Source: Macrotis lagotis (Eukaryota > Chordata > Mammalia > Peramelemorphia > Peramelidae). Taken from it: 64,000 nucleotides of DNA. Of this stretch, positions 50,961 through 61,830 are shown one piece after another. The notes beneath the pieces are model-generated. The model searched no databases. It saw only the letters and a program-made list of their open reading frames with translations, and was not told where the DNA came from. The stretch is taken from positions 1,207,467 through 1,271,466 of the forward strand of contig NC_133666.1 in NCBI RefSeq assembly GCF_037893015.1. Direction: 5' to 3'. The position numbers were made by a program, and so were the translations under genes. Positions within the stretch are counted from its first letter, which is position 1. Every line of letters starts with the position of its first letter.

Positions 50961-52622
50961 ACCTGCGTAGTCTTTTCCCCTTCTTCAATCATAATGGGAC
51001 CCACAATACCAGCTCCCTTCATCTGCACTTATGTATAATTAGCTTGCCATAGGAGAGAGATATAAGAACATGTTCCTGTCCTAAAGGGACACAGGAGGTA
51101 AACAAAGAGATTGGGGATCCTTAAAAAATAGAGGAACAAATAGAGACAAGAATGGACCAAGAGAGGAAATAGACCCTGGGAGATATAGAGAGAAAGCAAG
51201 GAGGCACCTATAGAAGAAGAAGGGGGTAGAGAGGAAGTATGAGAAGAGTATGGACACAGGAGACAAAAACAAGGAACAGTTAGGCAGGGGACAGATCTTG
51301 AGAAATCATAGGACAGGGGGGAGAGAGAGAGAGAGAGAGAGAGATGACAGAAATAGAATGAGGGACACCAGAGAGAATTGAATAACAGAGTGAGAGAGGA
51401 GAAATACCCACAAACATGGAAAGGACATACAGTGGTGGAAGGGGAAGAATGGAACAAGCATTTGTTAATTGTGTGGTAAACTTTAAATATCTAGCATTAA
51501 AATAAAGACCAAAATAAAGGTGAAGCAGGAAATTTTCTTCTCTAGGATATACTGTAAACCTATAGCTAGAGGCCAGCTATCCAAGATGAACTCCCTGAAC
51601 CAAAAGAGAGAGGAACATTTAAACAAAAACAAAGGATAGGGGAAATCATTAACTTTTGGTCTGACTTTGCAGGTTGCACAATATTAAGTTTCTCAATGGC
51701 TGGTCAAAGACACTCATCCTGACACAATAACTCTTATCTCTCTCTGGACATGAAGCATCATGAGGGCAGGACAAGTTTTCCAGCTTCGGTTCCTGTCTTT
51801 GTAACTACCATGGGGGAGAGATTCACAGATCTGCACTTCTCCCCTCCTGCCAAAGGTGACTATAAAAGTGACTCAATACTTTTCTAAAGAAATCATCTTT
51901 TTTTTTTACCCAGGAATATAGTTTGGGGAACCAAGTATACTTTAGCATTCCCCTATTTTGATTAAAGATGACATCATGATGTCAGCTATTGATAAGAAGG
52001 AGAGAAAAAAATGAGGGGCATCTTGGAGGGAGAGAGAGCATCTCTTGGGAGCCCTAGGGTGGTTAGAAGAATGGACAGACAACAAACGTGAGGTCTGACT
52101 ATGAAGGAAGAGGGAATAAGGAGAGACTCATTTACAGAGTTAAGGGGAAAGTTATAGAGATCAAATGGGGGGCAAACCCTTGGATTGAATAATCGGGACA
52201 ATCAAGAAGCACAAGAGGGAGAAAGTAAAGAATTCCATAAAATTCTAGTCCATTTCTTCTTGCTTCTGGAGACATCTGATGTCCTTCTATATCGTCAGAA
52301 TCTGTCAAGAACCAGACTTTTCTATAGTCCATTGAGGTTACTTATAGGTATCTCCTTTTCTGGTAAAAGAAATATCTCAACACTAATTTTATCAGGCCAA
52401 AATGATGATTTTGAAACCTCTTGGATCATGGAAGTTGCTCTTTGATTTGCTAATTGTCACACAGAGAACTTCGTTACAAACAGAACATTTGAGAACCAGA
52501 CCAGTTTTGTAGAAACCCATTGTAAAAATGCAGTTTTCTACTTGGCATTCTTATTTTATTTCCCCCATTTGGAAGCTGCTGTTCTACTGACCAAAATAAC
52601 TTCCATCATCAAAATAATAATA

Positions 52623-52661
<39 letters not shown>

Positions 52662-53490
52662 CTTTGAAAAGGTTAAAAATGACAAATTCTATTCAACTTG
52701 ACTTGGTAGCACACACTTTTGATACTTCTTTTAGAACAGTTTGTATGCATTAGTAGGCTATTTCTAAATAAAAGAGTTTTAATGTTTTGCCAATGTTTCA
52801 AAAGAAGAAAAAAATTTTAGCTGAAAGTGAATTTCTTTAAAAAAAATTTAACAAAGTGAAAAATGAAAAAAGTTATAAATAGACCATGGGTCGTCCTTCT
52901 TTGGATAGACTTTGGTGACTAACATTCTTTTCCTTAAAACAGACCATTTTGAAGATCCAGGCCTGATTTCACAAAAGCTTTTTAAAGATCCCCTTAGCAT
53001 TTTGAAAAGCTAAAGGATCTTCATTCTCACAGGAACATGGAGCTGATGACAGATATCAAGGTGGTCCACTAGCCTAGTTGCCAATTAGAATGGGATAGTT
53101 GTAAGAACCAAATGGCACAAATTTATATTTTTTCTGTACTGATCACTTGACGTGATACAGGAATTGACCACAAGGACCAAGGACATAAGGAAGGAAAACT
53201 TCCCCTTTTGATTTAGATGTCATTTTCCAAGTAAGGCGATGTGGATGGCCAAATGCCTGGAGCCATATTTCAGTGTCACCTCTGGGAAACCATTTCCCCA
53301 GTCTCTCAGTGAGTCTTTCATCTACAACATAACCAACCCCGTTGGGCTGCTGATCTGATAGAACTTTTAACCCAATAAATTTCTTTTATACCTAGACTCA
53401 GACTCAGATAGAAGGCTAATCTTCAGTCTCATGAGGGCCTTATGGCAAATTCCTATGATCAACTTAAATAAAATTTTTAAAAAAGATAGT
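50961..53490. other. Unassigned DNA with microsatellites
   Basis: (GA)n at 51320-51344 and (GAT)n at 52623-52660. The segment 51490-51960 ends in a TATA/AATA-rich stretch and might be an old LTR or repeat shared in part with 34880-35280, but I cannot show it. No coding sequence recognised. Confidence 0.45.
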
Positions 53491-53494
53491 AAAA

Positions 53495-54120
53495 AAAGGC
53501 ACAGTTAGATGGTGCAGTGGGCAGAGCACTGGCCCTCGAGTCAGGAGGACCTGAGTTGAAAACTGAACTCCGACACTTCTTAATAACCTAACTGTGTAAC
53601 CTTGGGCAAGTCACTTAACCCCATTGCCTTACCTCCCAAGCTAAGTGGCACAGTGGATAGAGCATCAGGTCTGGAGTCCAGAGGTCCTGAGTTCAAATAC
53701 CACCTCAGACAGTAAATAATTACCTAGCTGTGGGATCTTGGGCAAGTCACTTAACCCCATTGCCTAACCAAAAAAAAAAAAAAAAAGAAAAAAGGAAAGA
53801 CAAGGGGCACCTAAGTGGCACACTGTTTAGAGCTCTGTCCCTGGACTCAGGAGGACCTGAGTTCAAATGTGGCCTCAGACATTTAATAATTGCCTAGCTT
53901 TGTGATCTTGGGCAAGTCCCTTTACCCCATTGCCTTACCTCCCCCCAAAAGAAGGAAAGACAGGGGGCAGCTAAGTGGCACAGTGGATAGAGCACCGGCC
54001 CTGGAGTCAGAAGGACCTGAATTCAAATCCTGACTCAGACACTTATTAATAACCTAGGCAAAAGGCACTTAACCCCTTTGCCAAAAAAAACCAAAACAAC
54101 CAAAAAAAGATTGAAAGACA
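53495..54120 (+). repeat. Run of four SINEs, all sense
   Basis: Four copies of the same marsupial SINE at about 53495-53640, 53641-53790, 53803-53954 and 53963-54112. The last two are each bracketed by the octamer GAAAGACA (53795-53802, 53955-53962, 54113-54120). A TG-rich microsatellite (54131-54276) follows. Confidence 0.8.
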
Positions 54121-54595
54121 AACATCATCATCAGTGTGTGAGTGTGAGTATAACATGTGACTATGTGATAATGTATTTGTATGCAAGTGTGTGTATGTGT
54201 GTCTGAGCAACTATTTGTGAGTGTGAGTGTGTGTGTGTGAGAGAGACTGTGTCTATGAGTGTGAGTGTGTGTGCACCCTTGCCTTGCTTCTCAGACCAAG
54301 CTTGGATGAATTTCCTGGATACCCATTGCCTGTAAATCCTTGAACTCAGGCCTTTGCTCCAAGGCCAGCCATGAGGCAAATAGAGCAGAACCCTCTTGCG
54401 CCCCCCCCCATAATACACCCATGCCCACCCACTAGCTCTGCTTCCAGTCACAGCCTGGTAGAGGGCCTACTACTACTCCTCCTTCCCCTCCCTGCTAGTG
54501 GCCCCGCCCTTTCAGTGGATCTAGTGCTGACCCTCTCCAAGGGGGCAGGGGCCAGCTTTGCCCCCTCCCAGGAGACTGTTAGAAGATTCCTCAGG

Positions 54596-56370
54596 CTCAT
54601 GGATAGGTCAAGCTAATATAATAAAAATGACAATTCTACCAAAACTAAACTACCTGTTTAGGTCCCTACCAATCAAAATTCCAAAAAAATTACTTTAATG
54701 AGTTAGAAAAAGTTGTAAGTAAATTTATATGGAGAAATAAAAAGTCAAGAATTTCCAGGGATTCAATGAAAAACAAATGCAAAAGAAGGTGGCTTAGCCC
54801 TACCTGATCTAAAATTAAATTATAAAGCATCAGTCATCAAAACTGTCTGGTATTGGCTAAGAAATAGAGTGGTGGACCAGTGGAATAGACTAGGTGCAAT
54901 AACAGGAAGTGATTCTAGTACTCTACTGTTTGATAAACTCAAAGTGTCCAGCTACTGGGATTAAAAACTCTCTCTTTGATAAAAAACTGCTGGGAAAATT
55001 GGAAGTTAGTATGGAAGAAACTTAGATTAGACCAACACCTCACACCCTTTACCAAGATAAGATCCAAATGGTTACAGGATTTATTCATAAAAAACAATAC
55101 TATAAGCAAATTAGAAGATCAAATACTAGTTTACCCGTCAGATCTATGGAAAGGGAAGCATTTATGACTGAGGAAGAGATGGAGAACATCACTAAAACCA
55201 ATCTAGATGATTTTGATTACATTAAATTGAAAAGCTTTTGCACAGATAAAATCACTGTAACCAAGATCAAAAGAAATGTAGTAAAATGGAAAATAATCTT
55301 TACAACTAATGTTTCTGACAAAGGACTCATTTCTAAAATATACAGAGAACTGAGTCAAATTTTTTTTAAAAATGCCACTCCTCAATCGGCAAATGGTCAA
55401 AGGATATGCAAAGGCTATTTACAGATGAGGAGATCAAAGCAATCCATAGTAATATGAAAAATTGCTCTAAATCATGACTTATTAGAGAAATAGAAATTAA
55501 AGCTTCTCTGAGGTACCACCGTACAACCTCTCAGACTGGCTAATATGGCTAGAAAGGATAATGATCATTGTTGGAAGAGTTGTGGGAAAGCTGGGACACT
55601 ATTACATTGTTGGTGGAGCTATGAACTCATCCAACCTTTCTGGAGAGAAATTTGGAACTACACCCAAATGGCAACAAAAATGTGCATCCCCTCTGATCCA
55701 GCAGTGTCACTACTGGGTCTATACCCTGCAGAGATGATGAAAAAGGGTAAAAACATCACTTGTACAAAAATATTCATAGCAGCCCTGTTTGTGGTGGCAA
55801 AGAATTGGAAATCAAGTAAATGTCCTTCAATTGGGGAACGGCTTATCAAGCTGTGGTATATGTATGTCATGGAACACTATTGTTCTATTAGAAACCAGGA
55901 GGAATGGGAATTCAGGCAAGCCTGGAGGGATTTGCATGAACTGATGCTGAGTGAGATGAGCAGAACCAGAAAAACACTGTACACCCTAACAGCAACATGG
56001 GGGTGATGATAAAACTTGATAGACTCACTCATTCCGTCAGTGCAACAACCAGGAACAATTTGGGGCTGTCTGCGATGGAGAATGCCATCTGCATCCAGAG
56101 AAAGAACTGTGGAGTTTGAACAAAGACCAAGTCCTATTACCTTTAATTTAGAAAAAAAATGATATCTTATTCTTTGATCTTGCTATTTCTTATACTTTAT
56201 TTTTCTTCCTTAAGGATATGATTTCTCTTTCATCACATTCAACTTAGATCAATGTATACCATGGAAACAATGTAGAGACTAACAGATTGCCTTCGGGGGG
56301 AGGGGGGAGGGAAGTGAGACAAGGGGGAAAATTGTAAAATTTAAATATAAATTAATTAATTTTTAAAAAA
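54596..56370 (+). mobile_element. 5'-truncated L1, ORF2 C-terminal part and 3'UTR
   Basis: Starts in ORF2 ('ggtcaagctaatataataaa') and runs to an A-rich tail at 56340-56370. The largest surviving frame (55545-56006) encodes WREIWNYTQMATKMCIPSDP and ITCTKIFIAALFVVAKNWK, the ORF2 C-terminal segment including a Cys-His-type region. The upstream part is frameshifted. The catalytic reverse-transcriptase core is absent, so it cannot move on its own. Confidence 0.85.
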
Positions 56371-57040
56371 AGATTATTATTCCATGAGTTGGGTTTTTGC
56401 CAGGCGAAGTTTATGTTATTTTTGTTAACATGTACAGAAAAAGGTTTAAGTTAGCTAAATGTTCCAAGAAGAATTGTATATTAAAATTAATAAAAGGAAA
56501 TAATAATAAAAATACCTGAAAAAGTCCTTGGTACTATTTTCATAATTTGAATTCATGTCTTTGATATATTGTTAAGCATGATTTGTTAGTCCAATAGACT
56601 ATTATGGCAATATTGTACATTTATTAACTGCATTTTTTGTGTGTTAACGTCAACACATGTAAATGTCTACAAAAGATAGAACTAAGGTCATAGAGAGACA
56701 CTGTCTTACTTTTGCAGCTGAAAAGCATAGAGTTCAGCCCTGAGCAGATGAATCGCCTGTGAGGTGCCATCCTCATTGGAAGAGATCACAAGCCTAAACA
56801 AGCATAGGTACAAGAGAACCTGTTTGCAACCATGACCCTGTCTCCTTTTCTTAGCCGCCAATAGCCAGGAGTGTCCCAGCAGGTGGACCCTCGGGGCTCC
56901 CACCCAGCCCAGTCTGATGATCCAGATCATATAATATGTGACATATAATAATCTATAATATAAGTACCTTAGCCTGAAGAAAAGGCACAATGTCCAATTA
57001 ACAGTAAAAATGACTGGAAGGGTAAGCCTAGGAAATCAGG
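56371..57040. other. Unassigned intergenic DNA
   Basis: AT-rich, no recognised feature. Confidence 0.5.
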
Positions 57041-57044
57041 TAGT

Positions 57045-57585
57045 CATGAGACCACAGATTCCATGAGGTGGAATAAAATCCCCATCTTGCTGAAAATGAG
57101 AATTAAGATTCTTCATCCTTAGCCTCATCTGAAGCTGACACGGGAAAGCAAGATTTGGTTCATCGGAGATGGCTGTGGTATGATCTCTGCTGGCGTGACA
57201 TGGCTTCTAGTTGTCTGTGAAGGCTTGGTTGTGACTTTCGCCATGTCGCCATTGCCTTCCCAAGATGTTTGGTACTGGAGGATCAAATGCAGTGATTTTT
57301 TTCCACCTGTAACTGTAATCCTGCTGATCTTGTGTGTTGAAGGCCTTCTGTTTCTCTCTTTCATCACAGTTATGTTTGTCACTCAGATCCCCTCAATAGG
57401 CAACAACAAAACAGAGAACGAAAGGTTGAAATGTGAAAAGCCAACTTGGGAGGGGAGGCTCTGAGGGTAAGGGATAGAGTCTGTTCCGAGGGGCCAGCCT
57501 TCAATTCTTTGAATGAATCACAGGATTTCAAATCCAGAGATTCCTATTGAAGTCAGAGAGGTAGTCCAGAGTTTTCTGTGTGGGG
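57045..57585 (+). pseudogene. ZDHHC7: ZDHHC7 processed pseudogene lacking the DHHC core
   Basis: ZDHHC7 is a Golgi protein S-palmitoyltransferase with four membrane segments. In one frame from 57050 I read [25 protein letters not shown]. After a one-base shift come [17 protein letters not shown] and VVTF. After about 57280 follows [37 protein letters not shown] and EKPTWEGRL. After in-frame stops come ESV.RGQPSIL, MNH and FQIQRFL. This is the order of ZDHHC7, including its Ser-rich N-terminus and KPTWE motif. About 130 codons in the middle, including the catalytic Asp-His-His-Cys cysteine-rich domain, are missing. No introns are seen. At least four stops and one frameshift make it dead. Confidence 0.8.
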
Positions 57586-57860
57586 CCCATTTCTTAATAC
57601 AGCAAGTGGCCAATGCATGCTTAGATAGTTATTTGGGGTCTGAAAGTCTATTGACATAGGATCTGTGACCAATGGGGACTGAACCAACACAAACCAATTG
57701 CTTGCAATAAATAGAATTTTATACATTTAGTCAGAGAGCACAAATTTTCCAGAGACCAGAGGTGCAAAATGGCAGTTTTCCCTAGCCATGAGAAGCTTGG
57801 GCTGGATGGGTAGGAGTGTGCCTGGGACACTGGAAGGCCCCTGGGCCAGATAAAGTGACT

Positions 57861-57877
57861 AATCTAAAAGGGGGAAA
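57861..57877 (+). other. Polypurine tract (ERV 1)
   Basis: AAAAGGGGGAAA directly abuts the LTR start TGTTGGG. This is the normal plus-strand primer for retroviral reverse transcription and normally lies upstream of a 3' LTR, not a 5' LTR. Confidence 0.65.
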
Positions 57878-58335
57878 TGTTGGGAGCCAGGGTCTCTAAG
57901 CTGTTTGACACAGTCGCAGCAAGAAGACTCAGGGCAGTCACACTGCCTGATGGAACAACATTTCCTTCTTCAATAAATATAGGGATTCCATGTATACCCA
58001 TATTTATAGTTCTATTATTGATTACAAAACTTACTCTTCCTAATAGTGGAATGACTATAAAGGAAGGATTTCAGAGAAATTCCTTGAATAAAACAGATTG
58101 TGAACTCTGTCCAAATTTAACAGGGTTGCCTCTCCCTGAGACATACAAAAGGCTTCAGCATTATGAAATCTTTGGAAGACACAGCACTGGGAGTTCCAGG
58201 GAGATGTCAGAATATATACAGGGAAACCAGATACAAGATGGGTCAGATAGAATTCCAGGGAAATTAACAGTTTTGCCCCCCTTATCATACACAGGAATAT
58301 ATGATAAAGATATGATAAAGATGGTGAGAGAATAG
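57877..58335 (+). CDS. U3-encoded type II membrane protein frame (superantigen-like), decayed
   Basis: A 152-codon frame starting at an ATG made from the last base of the polypurine flank and the TG of the LTR. Seen: a basic N-terminus of about 36 residues, a hydrophobic segment CIPIFIVLLLI (residues about 39-50), two N-glycosylation sequons (NKT, NLT), and a late motif PPLSYTGIYDKD. The first stop is at 58333; two more follow by 58359. The same frame is then open again to TAA 58585-58587. In mouse mammary tumour virus the sag gene starts at the same LTR junction and encodes a type II glycoprotein. The homology is inferred from position, topology and a short motif only. An 11-bp duplication lies just before the stops. 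Confidence 0.55.
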   Translation: MLGARVSKLFDTVAARRLRAVTLPDGTTFPSSINIGIPCIPIFIVLLLITKLTLPNSGMTIKEGFQRNSLNKTDCELCPNLTGLPLPETYKRLQHYEIFGRHSTGSSREMSEYIQGNQIQDGSDRIPGKLTVLPPLSYTGIYDKDMIKMVRE

Positions 58336-58960
58336 TTAGTATAGTTAACCAATATGTGAACTCTAATAGCCTTAGTTTATTGGCAAAGAATAAAAAGTCA
58401 TAGAAACCGTAGCGTCTACCAACAAGAGCTGAAAGGAAAATTAGTTATTGAAGGAGTTAACGGACAGGTGGACAAACATAGCTACCCTCACTATAGGCTG
58501 TCAAGGGAGCATATCAAAAACATTACATATGCAGTACAAAAACATAGAAGCATTCCATTAAACAAATTATATCAAAGATTATTGTAAGGAAAGTTCTGTT
58601 TAATCAATAACTTTACTATGCAGCAACAAACTAGGCAACAGGCAGGTTGAGGTCATCACGGTCTGAGCAGGGACAAGAAAATTAATTACATGATTGATAA
58701 TCACACTTGTAACCACTACATGATCAAACTTGTAACCATATGAACTATGTGATTAATGATGAAAATTTTATACTTCTGCAACCAAGGAAATGATTTTAGT
58801 TTGCTTGTTTCATATGATTCTAAGACTATAAAAATAAATCTAAGCAGCTGACAGTCAGTCAACCTGCTCCTGCCTTTACCCACTTTTTGACTCAACTCAT
58901 TTTGCCGACTCTATCCCTCCTGTCAAGTTCCAAGGACCCCGCGGAGGCTGGACCCCCGCA
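57878..58960 (+). repeat. LTR of betaretrovirus-like ERV 1
   Basis: 1083 bp, bounded by TGTTGGG and CCCCCGCA (TG...CA ends). A TATA-type promoter TATAAAAATAAA lies at 58827-58838 and contains an AATAAA (58833-58838), so R and U5 are short (about 100-120 bases). U3 is nearly 1 kb and carries a long reading frame. The primer binding site follows 3 bases after the end. Such a long U3 is unusual among betaretroviruses and fits the mammary tumour virus type. Confidence 0.8.
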
Positions 58961-58963
58961 GAC

Positions 58964-58981
58964 TGGTGCCCGAACAGGGAC
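58964..58981 (+). other. Primer binding site, tRNA-Lys (ERV 1)
   Basis: TGGTGCCCGAACAGGGAC, complementary to the 3' end of tRNA-Lys3 apart from one transition (the usual site begins TGGCGCCC). Betaretroviruses and lentiviruses use lysine tRNAs. It lies 3 bases after the LTR. Confidence 0.9.
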
Positions 58982-59108
58982 TTGACAGGTAATATCCCCT
59001 CCCTTTTTTATTTTTCTAGCGGGATAGATAGGTTTCTGCTCGGGGAATCTGCAGGCCTCCTGATGAGAGTTATATCAGGCAAGAAAGGGCAGTAATCTTA
59101 AGAACATT

Positions 59109-59729
59109 ATGGGTAATAATAAAAGTAGGCAGAGAGTTCTTTTTATTGAAATTCTGACTCATTTATTACATAAAAGAGGAATCAGGGTTTCTAAGGTCCG
59201 AGTCACTCGATTCATCTCATTTGTACATAATTGGTGTCCTTGGTTTCCTGAAAGTGGGTCTATAGATCTTGAAGTTTGGCAAAAAGTAGGAGAAGATATC
59301 AGAAAATATTATATAGAACAAGGACCAGAGAAAGTTCCTATATATGTGTTCAGTTTATGGAGCCTGGTCAAGGGGACTCTTGATCCTGACCATGAAATTA
59401 CAAAAATAAATACTAAGTTATCATCTGCAGTTTGTGCTGCAACTGAGGAAACTCCTTTATTAATAAAATCTAGAAATAACTTAAGGGCGTCTCTTAGAGA
59501 TAAGCCTGAGGAAGATCCTCCTCCTGATGAATTAACTCCTGAGGAAGAGGAGGATCTGGAAGAAGAAGCAGCTAGATATAATAATGATTGGGGTGCATTT
59601 ACTGTAGAAAAGAAAAAAAAAAGGAAATGTTGTTCCATCAGGCAGTGTGACTGCCCTGAGTCTTCTTGCCGCGACTATGTCAAACAGCTTAGAGACCCTG
59701 GCTCCCAACAGGTGGGGGCTGTAACTTAG
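59109..59729 (+). pseudogene. gag: Betaretroviral gag, matrix part, truncated
   Basis: Starts MGNNKS, a good N-myristoylation signal (Gly2). The next ~110 residues have the betaretroviral matrix pattern: hydrophobic helices, RGIRVSKVRV, CPWFPESGSIDLEVW, and later an acidic LTPEEEEDLEEEAARYNNDW block followed by KKKKRK. True gag ends at about codon 170 (59620). The last ~37 codons read into an inverted piece of the LTR, so capsid, nucleocapsid, pro, pol and env are absent. The frame up to the junction is intact. Confidence 0.85.
59621..59710 (-). repeat. Inverted copy of the ERV 1 U3 terminus
   Basis: 90 bases, reverse complement of 57878-57967 with two mismatches. It starts after an A-rich run in gag and ends exactly at the LTR terminus (CCCAACA). 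Confidence 0.92.
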
Positions 59730-61250
59730 CAAGAGGATAGTCATGCTTCCATTGCATGAGTGGAATAGGGAATGTGCAACTCCCAGAATCCACTTCACCA
59801 ATTCCTGATCATCAGAATAAAATTCTAGAAGGCTTCCTCTGCCTAGGATGGAGGGTCTCAGAAGTCACCTCAGAGAAATATCAGTTAATGGCACCACCAC
59901 AGGATCCTCATATATGTAGTGGTGGTGACTAAGAAAAATGGAAAGATGGGTATGTGTTGATTAATGAACTTTGAACAAAAGGACTAACTTGGACCACCAT
60001 GTGATGCCACAGGAGGAAGTTGTCGAGGATTGTTGGCTAGGCAGCCTGTGTTTTTCTGTGTTAGACTTGCCAGATTCCTATGTCTGATATAGAAGACAAA
60101 GATAAGTCTTCATCTTCCCAGGAATTTATGAGTTAGCTGACCAATGGAAAGTTAACCCCTACAAAGTAACTGAGAGACTGGGCAACTTGTCCACTTACAA
60201 AAAAGTCCCATAAAATAGAGGGGGGTCTAGCAGGACTATTCATCACGACTACCTATTTCTCCCAGGAGTTAGTCAGACTTTCTAATGACCAGATGGGAAG
60301 AATCATGGACACTGACCTAGGAAAAGGTTGAGGAAAAAAGACCATCCAATAGTTGTACACAAACTTTCTGACCCCCAGATGGGCATCCATTGAAGGAAAT
60401 GGTGTATTATTTATTACCAGGCAGGGGATCTGAATCCAGAGACCACCTCTCTCTTGCCCATAAGTACTGCAGAGACTCCTCAGGCCCAGTAGCAACTCAG
60501 GGGGCTAGAATGTATTGATAGTCAGCCTTCCGTAGCTGCCAACCCAGATTTGGACACACAAGTCTATAGGATTCTGATGGTCTGGCGCAGGAAATGAAAG
60601 ATAAGTCAGTGACAGGAGAATCAGACTTGTTAGACCAGTCACTAGGCTCTTAGGATGTTTCAGATAAACCTGAAGATATAGTATCTCTAGATGACAATAC
60701 ACAATAGAGCTGTCTCCTCTGAAATGGGCCTTGCATGCAATTCCAGATGTTTCCTGATGTCCATGTGAATTATTACCAAATGCTTGAGAGTGCTTCTTTC
60801 ATATTTTATGGCTCATTTATTTGACTATTTTGTGTTATATGCATACTGTAGAGTGATGTCTTGTGGTCCGTTGTTTTGGGTACCCATTCCCCACTATTGC
60901 TTATATTGTTGTCTTTTCTAGATAGACCTATTGAAAATATTATTGGTGCAGGAGCAAACTTTGCTTTGTCACTTAGCTGAGCTTATTCCATTGGATGAAT
61001 CAGTGTGTCCCATAGATAAGCATGTACTATTGAAAGGTGCACGTTATATGTCCTGTTTGTAATGAAGCATGTTGTTACTGTAGCATCCTCAAAGGTGATG
61101 ATCTATATAGTGCCATGTATTATGAGTGGGCATTTTTATTTTATTTCATTTTAATCAATACCAAAGGTCAGTTATTTAGAATGGTAGGAAAACCATCTCT
61201 GTTGTTTTAAAGGACTGATATTTGTGTTTCTTCTGTATATTTATAGGTTT
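59711..61250 (+). other. Unassigned DNA with decayed reading frames
   Basis: No repeat named. Between 60090 and 60710 short frames on the + strand look like relics of a cellular coding sequence (DIEDKDKSSSSQEFMS, FSQELVRLSNDQMGRIMD, QEMKDKSVTGESDLLDQSLG, ending DKPEDIVSLDDNTQ and TAG), followed by AT-rich 3'UTR-like sequence. This could be a processed pseudogene of a gene I do not recognise. Confidence 0.35.
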
Positions 61251-61619
61251 GGGGTTTGTCTTTGCAAGGGACCACAAAGAGTTTGGGCCTAGGGGAGAAA
61301 TGGAACCCAACCCAAAGCCTATGAATAAGAAAATGAAGTTTTCTTATAAGTAAGTTCTCTCGAACCTGTATGAGGATGTGCCTTCCTCATGAATTTACCT
61401 TCCCCGCCCCCCCGGACATTCCATAGGTGATTTGGCCACATTCCAAAGACTACAGGAGCCAGCCACTCCTTGGAATACACAGGTAGTACTGGGGAGAACT
61501 GGCTATTCTCACAGTATTGACCTTATTCAAAGTACAATCTTCCAGCCCCCTATGGCATTTCCTTGAAGTCTTCAAAACTGCTAAAGTCTTCAAAACTGCT
61601 AGACTTGTAGGCTTTTCCC

Positions 61620-61753
61620 ATATTACTGTTAAAGGAACTCCCTCCCAACTAAATTAGCATCTAGCCTTCTCTGTTCTCCACTGATAAATACTCTGAGGCT
61701 CCAAGCATTGGCGGGAATCTCACCCATAGAGAATTGAGTCTGCCTGGGACTTT

Positions 61754-61830
<77 letters not shown>

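Noticed and set aside
51029..51457. 142-codon antisense frame rich in Ser/Leu/Phe
   Set aside because: Low-complexity translation of a purine-rich tract that includes (GA)n; no protein features.
57180..57464. Membrane-protein frame considered as retroviral env transmembrane part
   Set aside because: Its sequence and the flanking frames match ZDHHC7 from N- to C-terminus, with stops and a frameshift.
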